From Ramazzottius varieornatus (lineage: Eukaryota; Tardigrada; Eutardigrada; Parachela; Ramazzottiidae), in assembly GCA_001949185.1 (NCBI GenBank), contig BDGG01000008.1:59648-123647 (forward strand): a DNA stretch of 64,000 bases. Direction: 5' to 3'. Position 1 is the stretch's first letter; each line of letters begins with the position of its first letter. Below are positions 11,619 through 22,700 of this stretch, piece by piece. The translations under genes and the position numbers were made by a program. The notes beneath the pieces are model-generated. The model was not told the origin of the DNA. It saw only the letters and a list, made by a program, of their open reading frames with translations, and searched no databases.

Positions 11619-12487
11619 GCTTGGTACTTTAACCACACATCCGAAAGTGGCAGCAATGGGCTGTAATCCAGTTATGGTTTGCCTCGTAAGCACAACTACT
11701 TGAGCCTAACTGCATGCTCGATCAGCCAGGAAGAATGGGGCCACTGAATCGAACCCCAAGCAGACCAGGAAACGACATTATCTTCATCTGCTGATCACCG
11801 CTAAGATATCAACGTTAGTACACGTTCGGCCATGCCACGTGTGTTCGCAGACTTTCAAAATCACGTAAAGCAAAGTCTACGGGATATTCGTTTATCGAGA
11901 AAACGTTCTATAAAATTGATGGCTGCTATGATAAGCGGACGACTCTGAATATCCTGCTGTACAAACTTGCGAATGTCTCCGTGAAAGTGCAGCGACCTAC
12001 AACTATAAGCCATGCTACTGCTGCCCTTGAAATCAGTCACGCAAAAGGTGCACGATGACGGTTGGTCACTACAGCAAAATACAGTGCGAAGAACCTGACG
12101 ACAAACTCTTTCTGCTATGTTTCACGCGAGTATTAGTGCGTCGAACACCACGGATTTACTCTTAACAAAACTAAACAAACCCCGATATCTGTTCAATTCT
12201 CCCAAACGCCAACGAACAGTACGTTAACATGCGGTTCGGCAGAGTACTAACGAAAAGTTTCCCACCGAGCACCTCGTAAGGATTCCTTGTCGTAGGTATG
12301 CGTAATTGTTAGATGGGACAGCCTATAACGGATACTAACGACAAGATAAAGACTTGCATCGCTGAGAAGTGAGAACCATTCGTGACTAAGAACGTACCCA
12401 TGTCGTTCGGAGTCAAGCATAAAAAGTCAGCCTGAGGAGCAGCAGAAGAGAAGAAAAAATGGATCCTAGTGTTTCCCCCTCCCGATC
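11619..12487. other. Intergenic region, nothing recognised
   Basis: About 870 bp between the AGXT2 start and the stop of the RNase H1-like gene, both minus strand. No open frame with family features. It should carry the AGXT2 promoter. Confidence 0.4.
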
Positions 12488-13851
12488 TCATACGTTGCGG
12501 GCCCCTTCGTTGGCAAGTCTCGAAGCGTCTCCGCCTTTGGGTCCGAGTACCTGCAAAAACGGAAATTCAGATGAAAAAACCCCGCACAACACAACCACTT
12601 GAGCGGTGTACTACGCATCGTCATGGCCATAACGCTTCCGTGTATGAATTTTACCCATTCAATGTCGAGTCCATCAGCTTCTTGTGCTAGTTCCTGAAGG
12701 TCAGCAGCATTGGTCACAGGCTTTCCTTTCGTCGTCTTCCATCCATTCTGTAGCCATTTTGATGCCCACTGTGTCATACCTAATGAATACGGAAAAGGCT
12801 GATTAACAGTTCGGAAGACACTCAATTGCGCAGTTAAAGCCCCGGAATGTTGGAAGGCTTTCCACCGGCCATCGCACTAATCTACGACAGTCGAGGATAT
12901 TCCTTCACACATGGTTTAGCACAGATTCGTTACTGAGACCAACGAATGTCCTAGTTTTTGAACACGAACTCGATGCCTTATGGAAGTGAGTCTGTGGCTC
13001 AAGGGAGGCAAAGCTTCTGATTAGGCAGCCAACTTACTTTGGACAACGAAAGAGTTGGGGGTATTTATCGTTATAGATTCCACTCCAAGTTCTTTTGCTT
13101 GCCGTAAAGCACGAGCAGCGGCATGGACTGCCACACGGTTCATCGTTGGTGTACCTTCTATCAGTAACTGCTCTGAAATGTTCCTCGGGGAATCCTCTCC
13201 CCAGAAGACACCCACTCCGCATCGTCCCTTGACGTAGCAGACTGCATCGATGTAGACGACGGCTGTCTTCCCGACAAGTCCTGTGAACGAGAACCATGCA
13301 CTTGCCTGCTCATACACCCAGCAAATGGGAGCAGACAGTATGGAATTGTGGCCAGAATTGTGCGTACCTGGAGGAGCGAATTTGGGCTTCTTTTCAGTCT
13401 TTTTTTCTGGTACCGTCTCGGTTAGCTCAGTAGCAGGACGCTTGACCTGGACTGATGGAGCTGGTGCCGTCTTGGCAGGTTTGGAGGAAGCTGCTGCATT
13501 TGAGGCGGCTAGGTTCTTAACGGCTGCTCCTTTGTTGACAAATTCTTCAGCCTCCTGAGCAGTATCGAATTTCTTGAACTGCGCTCCCGTAAATGAAACG
13601 GTCTGCTGTTGGCATTCGGCCCTGAGAAGTAAGACAGAATGGTCAAACGGCGCAGAAGAGGAACGATTAGCCATAGCCTAAAGGAATACATCTTGGACAA
13701 TCGATCCAGCCGCTCTGAATAGGCCAGCTACAGGACATCACACACCTTTCCCAGCGGAAGAAAACGGGAGGAGAAGAAAGTTGCCACCGTTGACTTACCA
13801 TGTTTTGTACACTCCCGGCTTCTTCCCGACCTTGACTGCGTAAAATGGCAT
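12488..13851 (-). CDS. RNase H1-like protein with degenerate catalytic domain
   Basis: Five exons (13799-13851, 13368-13621, 13038-13280, 12655-12779, 12488-12550 on the minus strand) give 245 aa. The N-terminal hybrid-binding domain is well kept (MPFYAVKVGKKPGVYKTW, then CQQQ...FTGAQFKKFDTAQEAEEF). The linker is rich in Ala and Pro. In the RNase H fold the first acidic residue survives (VVYIDA for YTDG). The other three catalytic acids are replaced: the Glu of NNRAE is Val (NRVAVH), the Asp of YTDS is lost (INTPNS), and the last Asp of NEQADRL is lost (GGDASRLA). It should not cleave RNA:DNA hybrids but could still bind them. An intact paralogue lies at 31892-33007. Three introns are shared with it; this copy has one more, between linker and RNase H domain. 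The open frame suggests function, perhaps as a hybrid-binding factor. Confidence 0.87.
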
Positions 13852-14424
13852 GGTGGTCGCGTTGGACGATGAGCTTGACCAAAGGTAACGGACCTGTCGA
13901 TTGATTTGAAGACCTGCTCCTTCGGAAATGTGGTCAGAAAGATGCTCCTAGAAGGTTCACTGATTGAAATTTTGAACTGCTCCCAACATGGCGATGGCCC
14001 ATCGATTTTGACTCGATTGATTGGTCGGTGACCTGTTCTATGGCCCTGGGGAAAATTGTTGTGGCGGCCGTGGCGATGGCACTTGCGCCGGCGCCGCTGC
14101 TTGCGACCCCGGGACAACCCAAGGGCTAATCAGTTTGTTTACAAACTTTCCAGTTACATCGACGATTCAAGATTCCGAAATCCGGAATCAGGACGTCCAG
14201 ATTTTAGATTCCAGAATCCCGATCTTCGGATTTGTCATCATCCGTGTGAGCTACATCTCAGGAGGGCTTTTGTATCCGTACTCAGAAGAAGATCCGGACG
14301 CGATTGCCTAGCAGGAAAGGCAGGAAGGTTAGTGCATTAGTTCGCTAACGTCGCTTCTCATTGTATTTGTACAATACGAATAGCGTCTAGTCTCTGGCGT
14401 CTATCTAGTCTGGCGTTTAATAGG
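13852..14424. other. Divergent intergenic region
   Basis: 573 bp between the start codons of the RNase H1-like gene (-) and the EAF6-like gene (+). A short stretch around 14155-14235 has imperfect GATTCC/AATCC-type repetition. No gene seen. Confidence 0.4.
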
Positions 14425-15293
14425 ATGGCCCCTCGTGCGCATCCAAGATCTGAACGGAAAGAGCCGCCAAATTTTTCACCAAAGATCACAAGACAAAGAG
14501 CTAAAAGAAAAGAGCAAGAGGGATTCTCGGAAACACCTCAGAGCGACGGAAGGAGTAACAAGGCTAGTTCACTGCCCAAAGGATTCTTAACGTCGAATGA
14601 GACCGCTCCAGCAGGACCCATGACGATAGAAGATTTACTCTTACGAGATCTCCCAGCAAAGCAGCGCAATTCTTTGTCGAGCGATTTCAAGGAAAAGATG
14701 TCCAAAGTTGGAAGTGCGGTAAGACGTGCTAATCCAGCTATCTCCTGCTCAGGACCTGCTGTGCATTTTGTAAGCTTCAACTGAGCGAATACGCCACATC
14801 TCAAACTTTTGCAGTTGATCGCACTGTACTCATCGAAAAAGGAACTACAAGACACGGATACGAAACTCTTACATCTTGAAGAGACGTATGGCAAGACGAT
14901 GAAAATCCAAGATTTATGGAATTATCATGAAAGAGCAGGTATACCCATGAAGTGTTTCACGATTGAATTCCATGCCGCCTAGTGTACTGGTTCTGGACTT
15001 CTGGTTTAATCTGACTTACGATACTCGTCATTCTGTATTTTTAAGGACTATCTGCCATAATCGGGCAGGATCCTCAGTACGCCATGAATGCTCCTCATGT
15101 TTTCAATGATGAAGAGCGCCTGATGTATAACTCATCTTTCCCACGGCCCAAGGCGAAAGAAAAGGATGCTACGCCCGAACCCGAGCCCTCTGTTTCTCCT
15201 CCTCGACCGAGGACTCGCGCGGCATCCCATCAAGCTCTGCAATCAGCCAGAAGCCCGAAAAGGGAAAGACTTAGCACAGACGATGAAGACTAA
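14425..15293 (+). CDS. Small nuclear coiled-coil protein, possibly EAF6/MEAF6-like
   Basis: Three exons (14425-14718, 14815-14938, 15046-15293) give 221 aa. The N-terminus is basic with KR-rich stretches and low complexity. The centre (about residues 99-140) has a heptad-like helix containing SSKKELQDTDTKLLHLEETY. Then come WNYHERAG and IIGQDPQYAMN, and a short motif FNDEERLMYNSSF. The end is Pro-, Glu- and Arg-rich, finishing in an acidic tail. The order helix, Glu-Tyr turn, then an (acidic)ERL...SS motif resembles Esa1-associated factor 6 of histone acetyltransferase complexes, but the match is from memory and weak. A nuclear role is likely; the family assignment is tentative. Confidence 0.6.
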
Positions 15294-15438
15294 CATAGCC
15301 CGTCATCCCGCACCGGAAACCATTTCTATTTTGCATCTCGTACGATATTTTGTTCGATTGTTTTAACAACGAAATGTGTTCGTGATTTCGTTATTCCGTA
15401 CGTATTACAAATGATTTACTTCTGGAACAGCATGTGAA

Positions 15439-15444
15439 AATAAA
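15439..15444 (+). promoter_or_regulatory. Polyadenylation signal for the EAF6-like gene
   Basis: AATAAA 146 bp after the stop at 15293, in the convergent gap before the UMPS stop at 15571. Confidence 0.45.
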
Positions 15445-15570
15445 TTCTAGAAGGCAGTGTATCTGGAACATTTAGAAAGAGGAGGTAAAGCTTCGCTGTA
15501 CGTAGTTCTAGTTACGCGACCAGATCAAGAAACTTTTAAACGAACACGAAGCAGGTTTAGTAGTTTCTCT

Positions 15571-17397
15571 TTACTGTGAAGTACGTTTGAGATAAGCTTC
15601 GAAGGCACGAGTCTGGTACATTCTAGCGGCTTCGGAAGGCTTGAAGGCTTCAGTAATGCCTCGGCCCACGATAACTGCATCCGCACAGTTCTCAATGACA
15701 GTTTCCGGGAGCACGTACTGCTGTCCTAGAGTATCACCCGCCTCTGAGATGTGGACTCCTGGAGTCATTCGGACGAAGCGAGGCTCATCGTCGATGTCGC
15801 TCTGGCAGATGTAACCCATGATGTCTTCTGGGTGGTCGTGAGCCATCTGAATGGTCGCAGCGACGTTTTCCTTGTTGGGTAGCGCACCTTTGCTGCTCAT
15901 TTCTGCGATCAACGCGCCTCCTATAGAAGATACACTTAACAGTTGGGACCCAGGCAGATAAACTCGACAAGATCGTTATCCCAAGTGGCGCACGTTCGCA
16001 GCCACCAAGACCGAAAAAGCAGGCCACTTGGGAAAACAATGCCGTCGAGTTTGTTTGCTGCGCTCTTAGGTGTTTAGGTAGGTTCAAGTTTTGTTGATAA
16101 AGCATTAGTTACCAATTCCATGACCAGAGCGCTGTCCCTTCTTCAAGCCTTCGATAACGGCCGGTCCAGGAGTAGGTTGGATAGTGACCATATCCGCCCA
16201 GTGAGCAATCTGGAAAACACCTCCTCCATACTGTCGCGCCACAGTCGAGCCAATATCACTGAACTTTCTATCTTCGAAAATCAGGAATCTATGTGTTTGT
16301 GAAAGCTCTTTCAGCTTAGAGACGAAGTCCTCGGAGAACCCGTCGATGATGTCGGCGTGAATCTTGAAAGCGCAGATGTTTGGACCAATAGCGTCTGCCA
16401 GGTTCAAGATGGCTTCCGTCGAAGTCAAGTCTGCAGCCACAATCAGGTTGCTTTTCTTCCTGTCCATCAACTGGAACAGGTGTTTCGCCACAGCATTCGA
16501 GGTGTGCTCGGCCCGTGCAGAGAAAGATTGTTGCTTCCATGTTTTCGAGAGTCCATTTCCATTAACCACTTTTTGCGGTTTTGGGTCTGGAGCTTGAGAT
16601 GCCATAAACTGCTCGATCTGCTTCGCCATCTTCGGATCGAGCTTTCCTGACTTGACCAGGGTTTGACAGACGTAGGAGAGAGTCATAACCGAATGGAGCG
16701 TGATGCCTGTAATCAAACGGAAGATGACAGCACTCCACACAGCAATCAGGATGAGTCGGCCACCCCCGGATATCAATCATCGTAAGAAAACGTTACGAGG
16801 TGACCGATTCACCGTGTTTGCTTGCCACCGAGTATCAAAGTTTAGATTCGTTTGAGATCTACGATCGAATAACTACTTACCTTCATTCTGTAAGTTGAAA
16901 GGTCCACCAGCTTCTCGATCCAGGAGAATAACGGCATGTTCGACCACCAGGCCGACTTTGCGCAGGTCTGTTGCGGTTTCCATAATGCTCAGTCCACTAG
17001 TACAGACATCGTCGATGATAACACATTTCGCTCCATCTTTAACAGGCCCTTCCACTGCTTTCTTGGTCCCGTACTCTTTAACTTCTTTGCGGCGCATAAC
17101 CATAGGAATGTTTTGAGCAACTGTAACCAGCGTGCAGACTGGAACAGCAGCATATGGAGCACCACAGAGTACATCGCAGGAGATAGAGCTGCTCTTCTGG
17201 CGTATAACGTTGTGCAACAGCTGGGCAGCGGTGTTGAGCAACTTTGGGAAGCCAATTAACTCTCGAAGATCGATGTAGATCGGGCTCATCACTCCGCTCT
17301 TCAGCTTATACTGTCCCAACTTGATAACTCCAGCAGCGTAGAATTCCAGGATGATTTCGTCCAGTGACTGGATAGTGGCCGGCGACGAGGTGTCCAT
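15571..17397 (-). CDS. UMPS: Bifunctional UMP synthase (OPRT and OMP decarboxylase)
   Basis: Catalyses the last two steps of de novo UMP synthesis. Three exons (16881-17397, 16113-16706, 15571-15920 on the minus strand) give 486 aa. The OPRT half has LKSGVMSPIYIDLR and the PRPP-binding loop CVIIDDVCTSG. The decarboxylase half has IFEDRKFSDIGST with the catalytic Lys-Asp pattern, VTIQPTPG, and the phosphate-binding end VIVGRGI. Start chosen at the ATG of MDTSSPATIQS (17397); an upstream in-frame TTG is not a plausible start. All motifs are intact. It provides UMP for the UMP-CMP kinase found elsewhere in the window. Confidence 0.97.
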
Positions 17398-17617
17398 GGC
17401 TGGAGCAGGGATGTCTGCAGTCCAGAGCAAGCAGGCAGCAGCGGCTTTCCGGTCAGTTTTAAGATTCGGAAGATGTCTGCTCCGCTCCTAGACCTCTTTG
17501 AAAGCAAAGGTGCGAGCTGCGACTGCGAGCGACTGCTGCAAAATTTTCCAGGTTGCCATCATTACGTAATTAAAATTTATACGGTGAAAACAGTATAGAG
17601 ATTGCGAGCGAAAGCGT

Positions 17618-17754
17618 ACTAGCACAATTCGATACGCACAGGTACATCGTGACCTCATAGGAACAAGATCGTCTCGTAGACTCTCTGTTAAAAGAGTCAC
17701 ATAAAATTTACATATGACGTCACGATGTTCCTATGCGTATCGAATTGTGCTAGT
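17618..17754. repeat. 137-bp element with 41-bp terminal inverted repeats
   Basis: Left arm 17618-17658 and right arm 17714-17754 are inverted copies matching at 38 of 41 positions, starting ACTAGCACAATTCGATACGC. The 55-bp spacer is unrelated. No clear target-site duplication at the ends. It lies about 220 bp upstream of the UMPS start codon, so it may sit in its promoter or 5' UTR. It could be a small non-autonomous DNA element or a hairpin-forming regulatory sequence. Confidence 0.8.
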
Positions 17755-18251
17755 GTGCTTCTGTTCGCGATCTGTATATCAATAATCTGCTGCGTCCGCG
17801 CAGCATACGTCATCGACTCATCGTCTCATCGTACACGTAAAGTACAGCCACGGTCCGGCTTCACTGATCGCTCAACTCCTACGGGGGAACATCGTCTCCT
17901 ACTTGTACGTGATGTGCTGCCAAACCTTACAGTTAGTGATGTTCTAATACTGTATGCGTTAATAGACCTGCTTCGCAAGTCATGTTTTCGCATTGCACAG
18001 CATATGTATAGGTTTTATCAGAGTGTATCACTCTGGTTTTATGCTGTGCAGCTATCCACGGCTTATGTTTTGCCTAATATCGCTGCACAGAATTTCAAAT
18101 TCTGTGCAACCTGAGTTGATTGCCGTATTGACCAGTTACGTTTCAAATTCGAAACTTCAAATTTCATTTCTCGTCCTGTTTCCCATTTTCCTTCTTCTGT
18201 CAAGAAATACCTTCCGTTGCTTACGCTTCTCGGGACTCATCAGCCGTGAAA

Positions 18252-18455
18252 ATGTCGGACAGCGAAAGCGGGAGCCAGAAGGAGAGAGATGATTCCCAGC
18301 CAACCAGGCAGAAAAGACGGGATAAAAGTCAGAAATACTTCAGAGGTCCGAGGTTCCTCCCGCTTTCAGTCGAGAACAAAGTTAGCTTGATCATTGAGGA
18401 CATCCTGTCCATCATACGCCTCAGCACTGAGGTTAGTAACGCGTCTTTTTCTTGA
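18252..18455 (+). CDS. Chimeric short ORF created by the inverted repeat
   Basis: The left arm carries a second copy of the 5' region and first 17 codons (MSDSESGSQKERDDSQP) of the loop gene, now reading plus. Past the arm boundary the frame continues for about 50 codons through sequence antisense to the 3' end of the loop gene, then stops. If the copied promoter works, it would make a 67-aa chimeric peptide and an antisense transcript of the loop gene. The antisense portion probably has no selected coding function. Confidence 0.3.
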   Translation: MSDSESGSQKERDDSQPTRQKRRDKSQKYFRGPRFLPLSVENKVSLIIEDILSIIRLSTEVSNASFS

Positions 18456-19344
18456 TCGCTTATGATACGAGCTTCAGTCTTGATGGTTCCGAGCTCCAGT
18501 TCTCGAATTCTTAAAGCAGCAGCTTCCTCTCTGGCTGCCTTTTGTTCAGCTAACTGAGCCTCCTGAAATGCCAGCTGACGGTTCTGCAAGTCTAACTTCA
18601 TGGTACCGTACTCTTGTTCGGTCTTGGCAGAAGCCGACAGAACGTCAACCAGTTATCGCTTCCGGTCGGTGGCCTGTATCGTTTGAAACGATCAGCATCG
18701 TCTTCCCCGTGTTCCGCTTTTCGGTTCAGATTGCGTGTGTTGACTCCCATATGGCCATTGATTTCGTGTTCCTCTTCCCCGTCCGTATCTCCATTATCAC
18801 TCGAAAAATCAAGCTCTCCCGCAAGTAGACGCCGTGAGAAGGCAAAATTACCACTTGCGAAAGTATCCGGTTGACAAACCAGAAAAACGCGCCACTTCAC
18901 CTGGGAAAGCAACAGTAGTCAAGAGTGAACCTTACCTCGACGTCGTTTCATCATGTCCATCGAAGGATCTTGAATGTTCTTCCCCTGCTGGACCTCCGTG
19001 ACTCCCCTAGCTTTTCGGCTTGACTTCTTCGCAGCAGGGACAGCTGGTGGTTTTGCAGCTTTCTCGGTGTGATGTCTGGCTTCTTCCTTTCGCAGCAAGG
19101 CGACTTCTTCCAGCAGCTGCTTCAACCCTTTATACTGTTCCTCCGTACCAGACTTCGGAAGCTTGCTCATCTTCTTGTCTTGATCATCGAACAGCTTCCT
19201 CACTTTCACAAAGTGCTTAGGATTTTTGGCGGCCACTTGACGGAGAAGAGCAATCAGATGACACGGTTGGTAGGCAAATCTACATCTCCGGCTTGGCTGG
19301 GAATCATCTCTCTCCTTCTGGCTCCCGCTTTCGCTGTCCGACAT
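18329..19344 (-). CDS. Unknown gene inside the inverted repeat (possible Myb/SANT-like N-terminus)
   Basis: Start ATG at 19344 lies in the right arm. Exon 1 (18936-19344) encodes 136 aa: an acidic, Ser-rich start, then a helical stretch HLIALLRQVAAKNPKHF resembling the first helix of Myb/SANT-like domains, then a Lys-rich coiled-coil segment (KGLKQLLEEVALLRKEE). A good donor follows, with an acceptor before 18900. Downstream open blocks (18598-18900, acidic; 18329-18601, Gln/Glu/Ala-rich coiled coil with DLQNRQLAFQEAQLAEQKAA) are coding-like, but the exon joins after 18900 could not be fixed. I do not recognise the family; such proteins are often element-associated or domesticated from transposons. 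Confidence 0.5.
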
Positions 19345-19795
19345 TTTCACGGCTGATGAGTCCCGAGAAGCGTAAGCAACGGAAGGTATTTCTTGACAGA
19401 AGAAGGAAAATGGGAAACAGGACGAGAAATGAAATTTGAAGTTTCGAATTTGAAACGTAACTGGTCAATACGGCAATCAACTCAGGTTGCACAGAATTTG
19501 AAATTCTGTGCAGCGATATTAGGCAAAACATAAGCCGTGGATAGCTGCACAGCATAAAACCAGAGTGATACACTCTGATAAAACCTATACATATGCTGTG
19601 CAATGCGAAAACATGATTTGCGAAACAGGTCCATTAAACTCGTATCCCACTGTGTTGGAATTTTGTTGTTAGCCGAATTTCCTCCAAATTTCCGTTTCGA
19701 CTTGAAGGTTTCTCTGTGATCTGTCTCCGCTTCTGAACTCAACTGGAACATACTTGGACTACTAGAAGCTTAGTTGAGACCCTGGTCAAGCAGGG

Positions 19796-22700
19796 ATGCA
19801 GCGTGGAGGCCTGTACACGAGAGAAGGAGCACTCCGCGGTCGTGGCGGATATATGAGTGAGTCCTGCATTATGTTCAAGTTGGACTCAACCGCGTCACTT
19901 CGGTGTGCGTGACGGGCCGTTTATTTTTGCAGGATCTGATCAGCCTCAGTTCCACAGAAACCAAGGTGGTGCTCCGTTGGAGGATGAATCTGAGCAGGAA
20001 TCCGGACCTAGCGATATCGAGAAGCGCTTGGATTCGCTCATCACTCGACTGGGTGAACGCGTAAGTCCGGTTTCGTGATCCCCTGATCTCTCTGTTAATG
20101 AATTCAAATCGTTTTTACAGAGTAATGCCAGTCTGGAAACCAACATACGAAATCTAGCGAAGGTCCTCTCGGGTGACATCGCTAACTTCAAAGATGCCAT
20201 CCTCAACATTCTTCTCAAATGGTGAGTTAACCCAAGAACGTGGCTCTATACCGTCCCCGTTGCCTTCATCCGGTAGAAATTTCGTTGGAGAGGAGCGAAT
20301 TGCGAGATTGAGCAGAAAGTTACCAAGACTTTTGTTTTCAGCTCCACTACGATGCCGGAGAAGATCAGCATCTACACGTGTCTCGCCGGCGTATTGAACA
20401 CGGAGAATTATACTTTTGGCGGAGAGTTCGTCGATGGTTTGGCTCGACGTTTCCGCGACTTGCTTAGTGCCGGAGCTTATAGACAAGCAGAATTGGTGGT
20501 ACGGCTGTTTAGATCTTTCGTTTCGGAGTTCAGGAATCAGAATTACATTTTGTCGTGTGACATATTTCTTCTTCTAGTTGAGAGTTATAGCAGACTGTGT
20601 GAACAGTAACCTCGTCAGCGCGTCCAGCCTGCTGATGTTCATGGAAGTTCTTCTCGAAGTTACATATGAGAAGAATGTTCCTCAGGTATCCATAAGGCAC
20701 AAGCTCTACCATTACAGTTTCCAAGCATCTGATGTGCTGCGTTAGTTATAAGCCCATGCTGCTTTCAGGTTCGATCGGACTGGTATGCTTTTGCCGTATT
20801 GTCCTGTATGCCGTGGATGGGAGAGCGTATGAACTTCAGCAAGCCAGACGGTCTCCGAAAGCTCCTGGAAGAAGTCTTGTCTTACATCACCAGAAGAAAG
20901 AAGGTGCATGTCGCTGCTCTTCGGGTGATAAAGTCGGACGATCCGCTGCCACAAGAGGACGTAAGTTGTTGGACCTTTCGAAGGTTCCCCCGCCTATTTG
21001 AATTTCGGACGATTTTTCTGCCTCAAGGATCTTCTAGTTTATGAGCTCTTACTTGACGGAGCTGTTCAAGAAGTGAGTTTCACGTTGATCCAACATCATA
21101 TTGTGTTGTTCGCAGTATCTGGACTCGCTGTGGACGCAAGTCGAGGATTTGAAGAACCGTCAATGGCGCGAGAAGCACATTCTCCGACCGTACACATCCC
21201 TCGACAGCTCGCTGTCGAAAGGCCAAGCCCACAACCTTCCCCAAATTATTCCTCCTTCCTACGAAGAAGATCACCAGTACCCACTTCCTCGTGTCGTGTT
21301 TCGGCTCTTCGACTACACAGATTGTCCAGAAGGCACAGTTCTTCCGCCCATGAATTCTATTGAGCGCTTCTTGATCGAGGACGATCTGACTCGTCTCATC
21401 GACCAGCACCACGAAGACCGGAAACAGTGCGCTGTAGTTCTCCTCAACTATCCCACTGCGCAGCCCAACATTCCCATCGACTACATTGTGACAGAAGTCG
21501 TACTTGGACAACTGATGCAGCTACCAAAGTCACCCCACAAGGAAGTTATGTATGGGTCCATGATCCTGGAGCTGTGTAAAGTCCGACAGGATGTGATGCT
21601 GCAAACACTAGCTTTGGCAGTGTCGTTGCTGTATGAACGCATCGAACACCTGAACATCAGCAGTCTCCACCGGTATGGTGAAAAGTGTCAAACAGAAGCA
21701 TGAGGAATTTCGTAAGATTTTGTTTATAATCTTTGGAGGGTGGTTGTTATTTTGCAGGTTGGCGTCGTGGTTTGCTTACCATTTGAGCAACTACGAGTTC
21801 CGCTGGACATGGGAGGACTGGAGCGACTGTCTTCAGGTGGATAAGGACCATCCGAAGGCTCGGTTCGTCACTGAGATTATCCAGAACTGTGTTCGACTGT
21901 CGTATTACGGACGCATTGCCGAGATTGTGCCCCAGCGTTTCAAAGTGTTCCTGCCCGACGAACCTTTTCTGCGTCAAAAGTTCGATGTTGAGAACCCAGG
22001 TACTTGGTCTACCTTACCTTATCTCAGAGTGTTTTCTTTAGTTGGTGTGTTCTGTTTGGATATTGTGTATTTTAGAAACGATCGAAGGAGTCAAACAAGC
22101 TCTAGAGGTTCACGAAGCAGCTCGAGATAAGAAGGAGGTGACACGCATCTTGGAGATCATCAAGGAAGTTCCGCGACCCGAAGGCACCTCAGGTTGGTCT
22201 TTTTAATGATTTTATATTCTGGATCTACATGCATGTAGTGTCGGGCAAAAAATTGGCTGCTCTTGGATTCTAATCGGTATTATTTTTGCAGAAACGGATT
22301 TTAACCCACTCCAGATCGAAGTTTTTGTCCATGTCATACTGGGAATGTATGCGAAGACGTTCACCCACCTATTCACCGCGCTGAACAAGTAAGAAGCATA
22401 CAGATTGATTATTTCTGCTTTCGATGTAAGAACTAAGCTTACTGAAGCCGCTCCTGTCTAGCTGTGAGCACTTGTGCGTGGTGGTAACTTGCTTTGCTCT
22501 AGGTACGCTCCTGTTATGAGAGATCTCCTCACCGGCGAACAAGAGCAGATCTTTTTCCTTCAGTCCCTTTACGACTGCTTCGTCAACCGCGAATACACGA
22601 TCATTGTGTTGATCGACCGGCTGTTGCGTATGCAGCTAGTTGATGCGACCAGTGTGGTTAACTGGATCTTCTCCCCGGAAATGTCCATGTACTTCAGCGA

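Larger units (their letters stand above)
17959..19637. repeat. Large inverted repeat: 345-bp arms around a 989-bp loop
   Basis: Left arm 17959-18303 and right arm 19293-19637 are inverted copies of equal length. I find only three mismatches, all within 40 bp of the outer ends. Each arm contains further hairpins: arms 17995-18004/18040-18049 with inner 18019-18025/18029-18035, and a 23-bp palindrome at 18085-18107 (mirrored in the right arm). Each arm ends inside the first codons of an open frame starting MSDSESGSQKERDDSQP, read outward-to-inward from both sides. The loop carries the rest of a minus-strand gene. No target-site duplication or transposase was seen. Near-identity implies recent formation, gene conversion, or an active foldback element. 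Confidence 0.92.

Noticed and set aside
13055-13558. Plus-strand open frames across the RNase H1-like gene
   Set aside because: They are antisense shadows of verified minus-strand exons with matching splice sites.
17398-17430. UMPS start upstream at an in-frame TTG
   Set aside because: TTG is not a plausible animal start codon here and the ATG at 17397 gives the expected family N-terminus.
19350-19432. Hammerhead-ribozyme-like string CTGATGAGTCC ... GGACGAGAAA in the right arm of the large inverted repeat
   Set aside because: The pairing GTCC/GGAC is possible, but the core after stem II should be GAAA directly and here is GAGAAA; the loop is about 55 nt and no convincing stems I and III were found.
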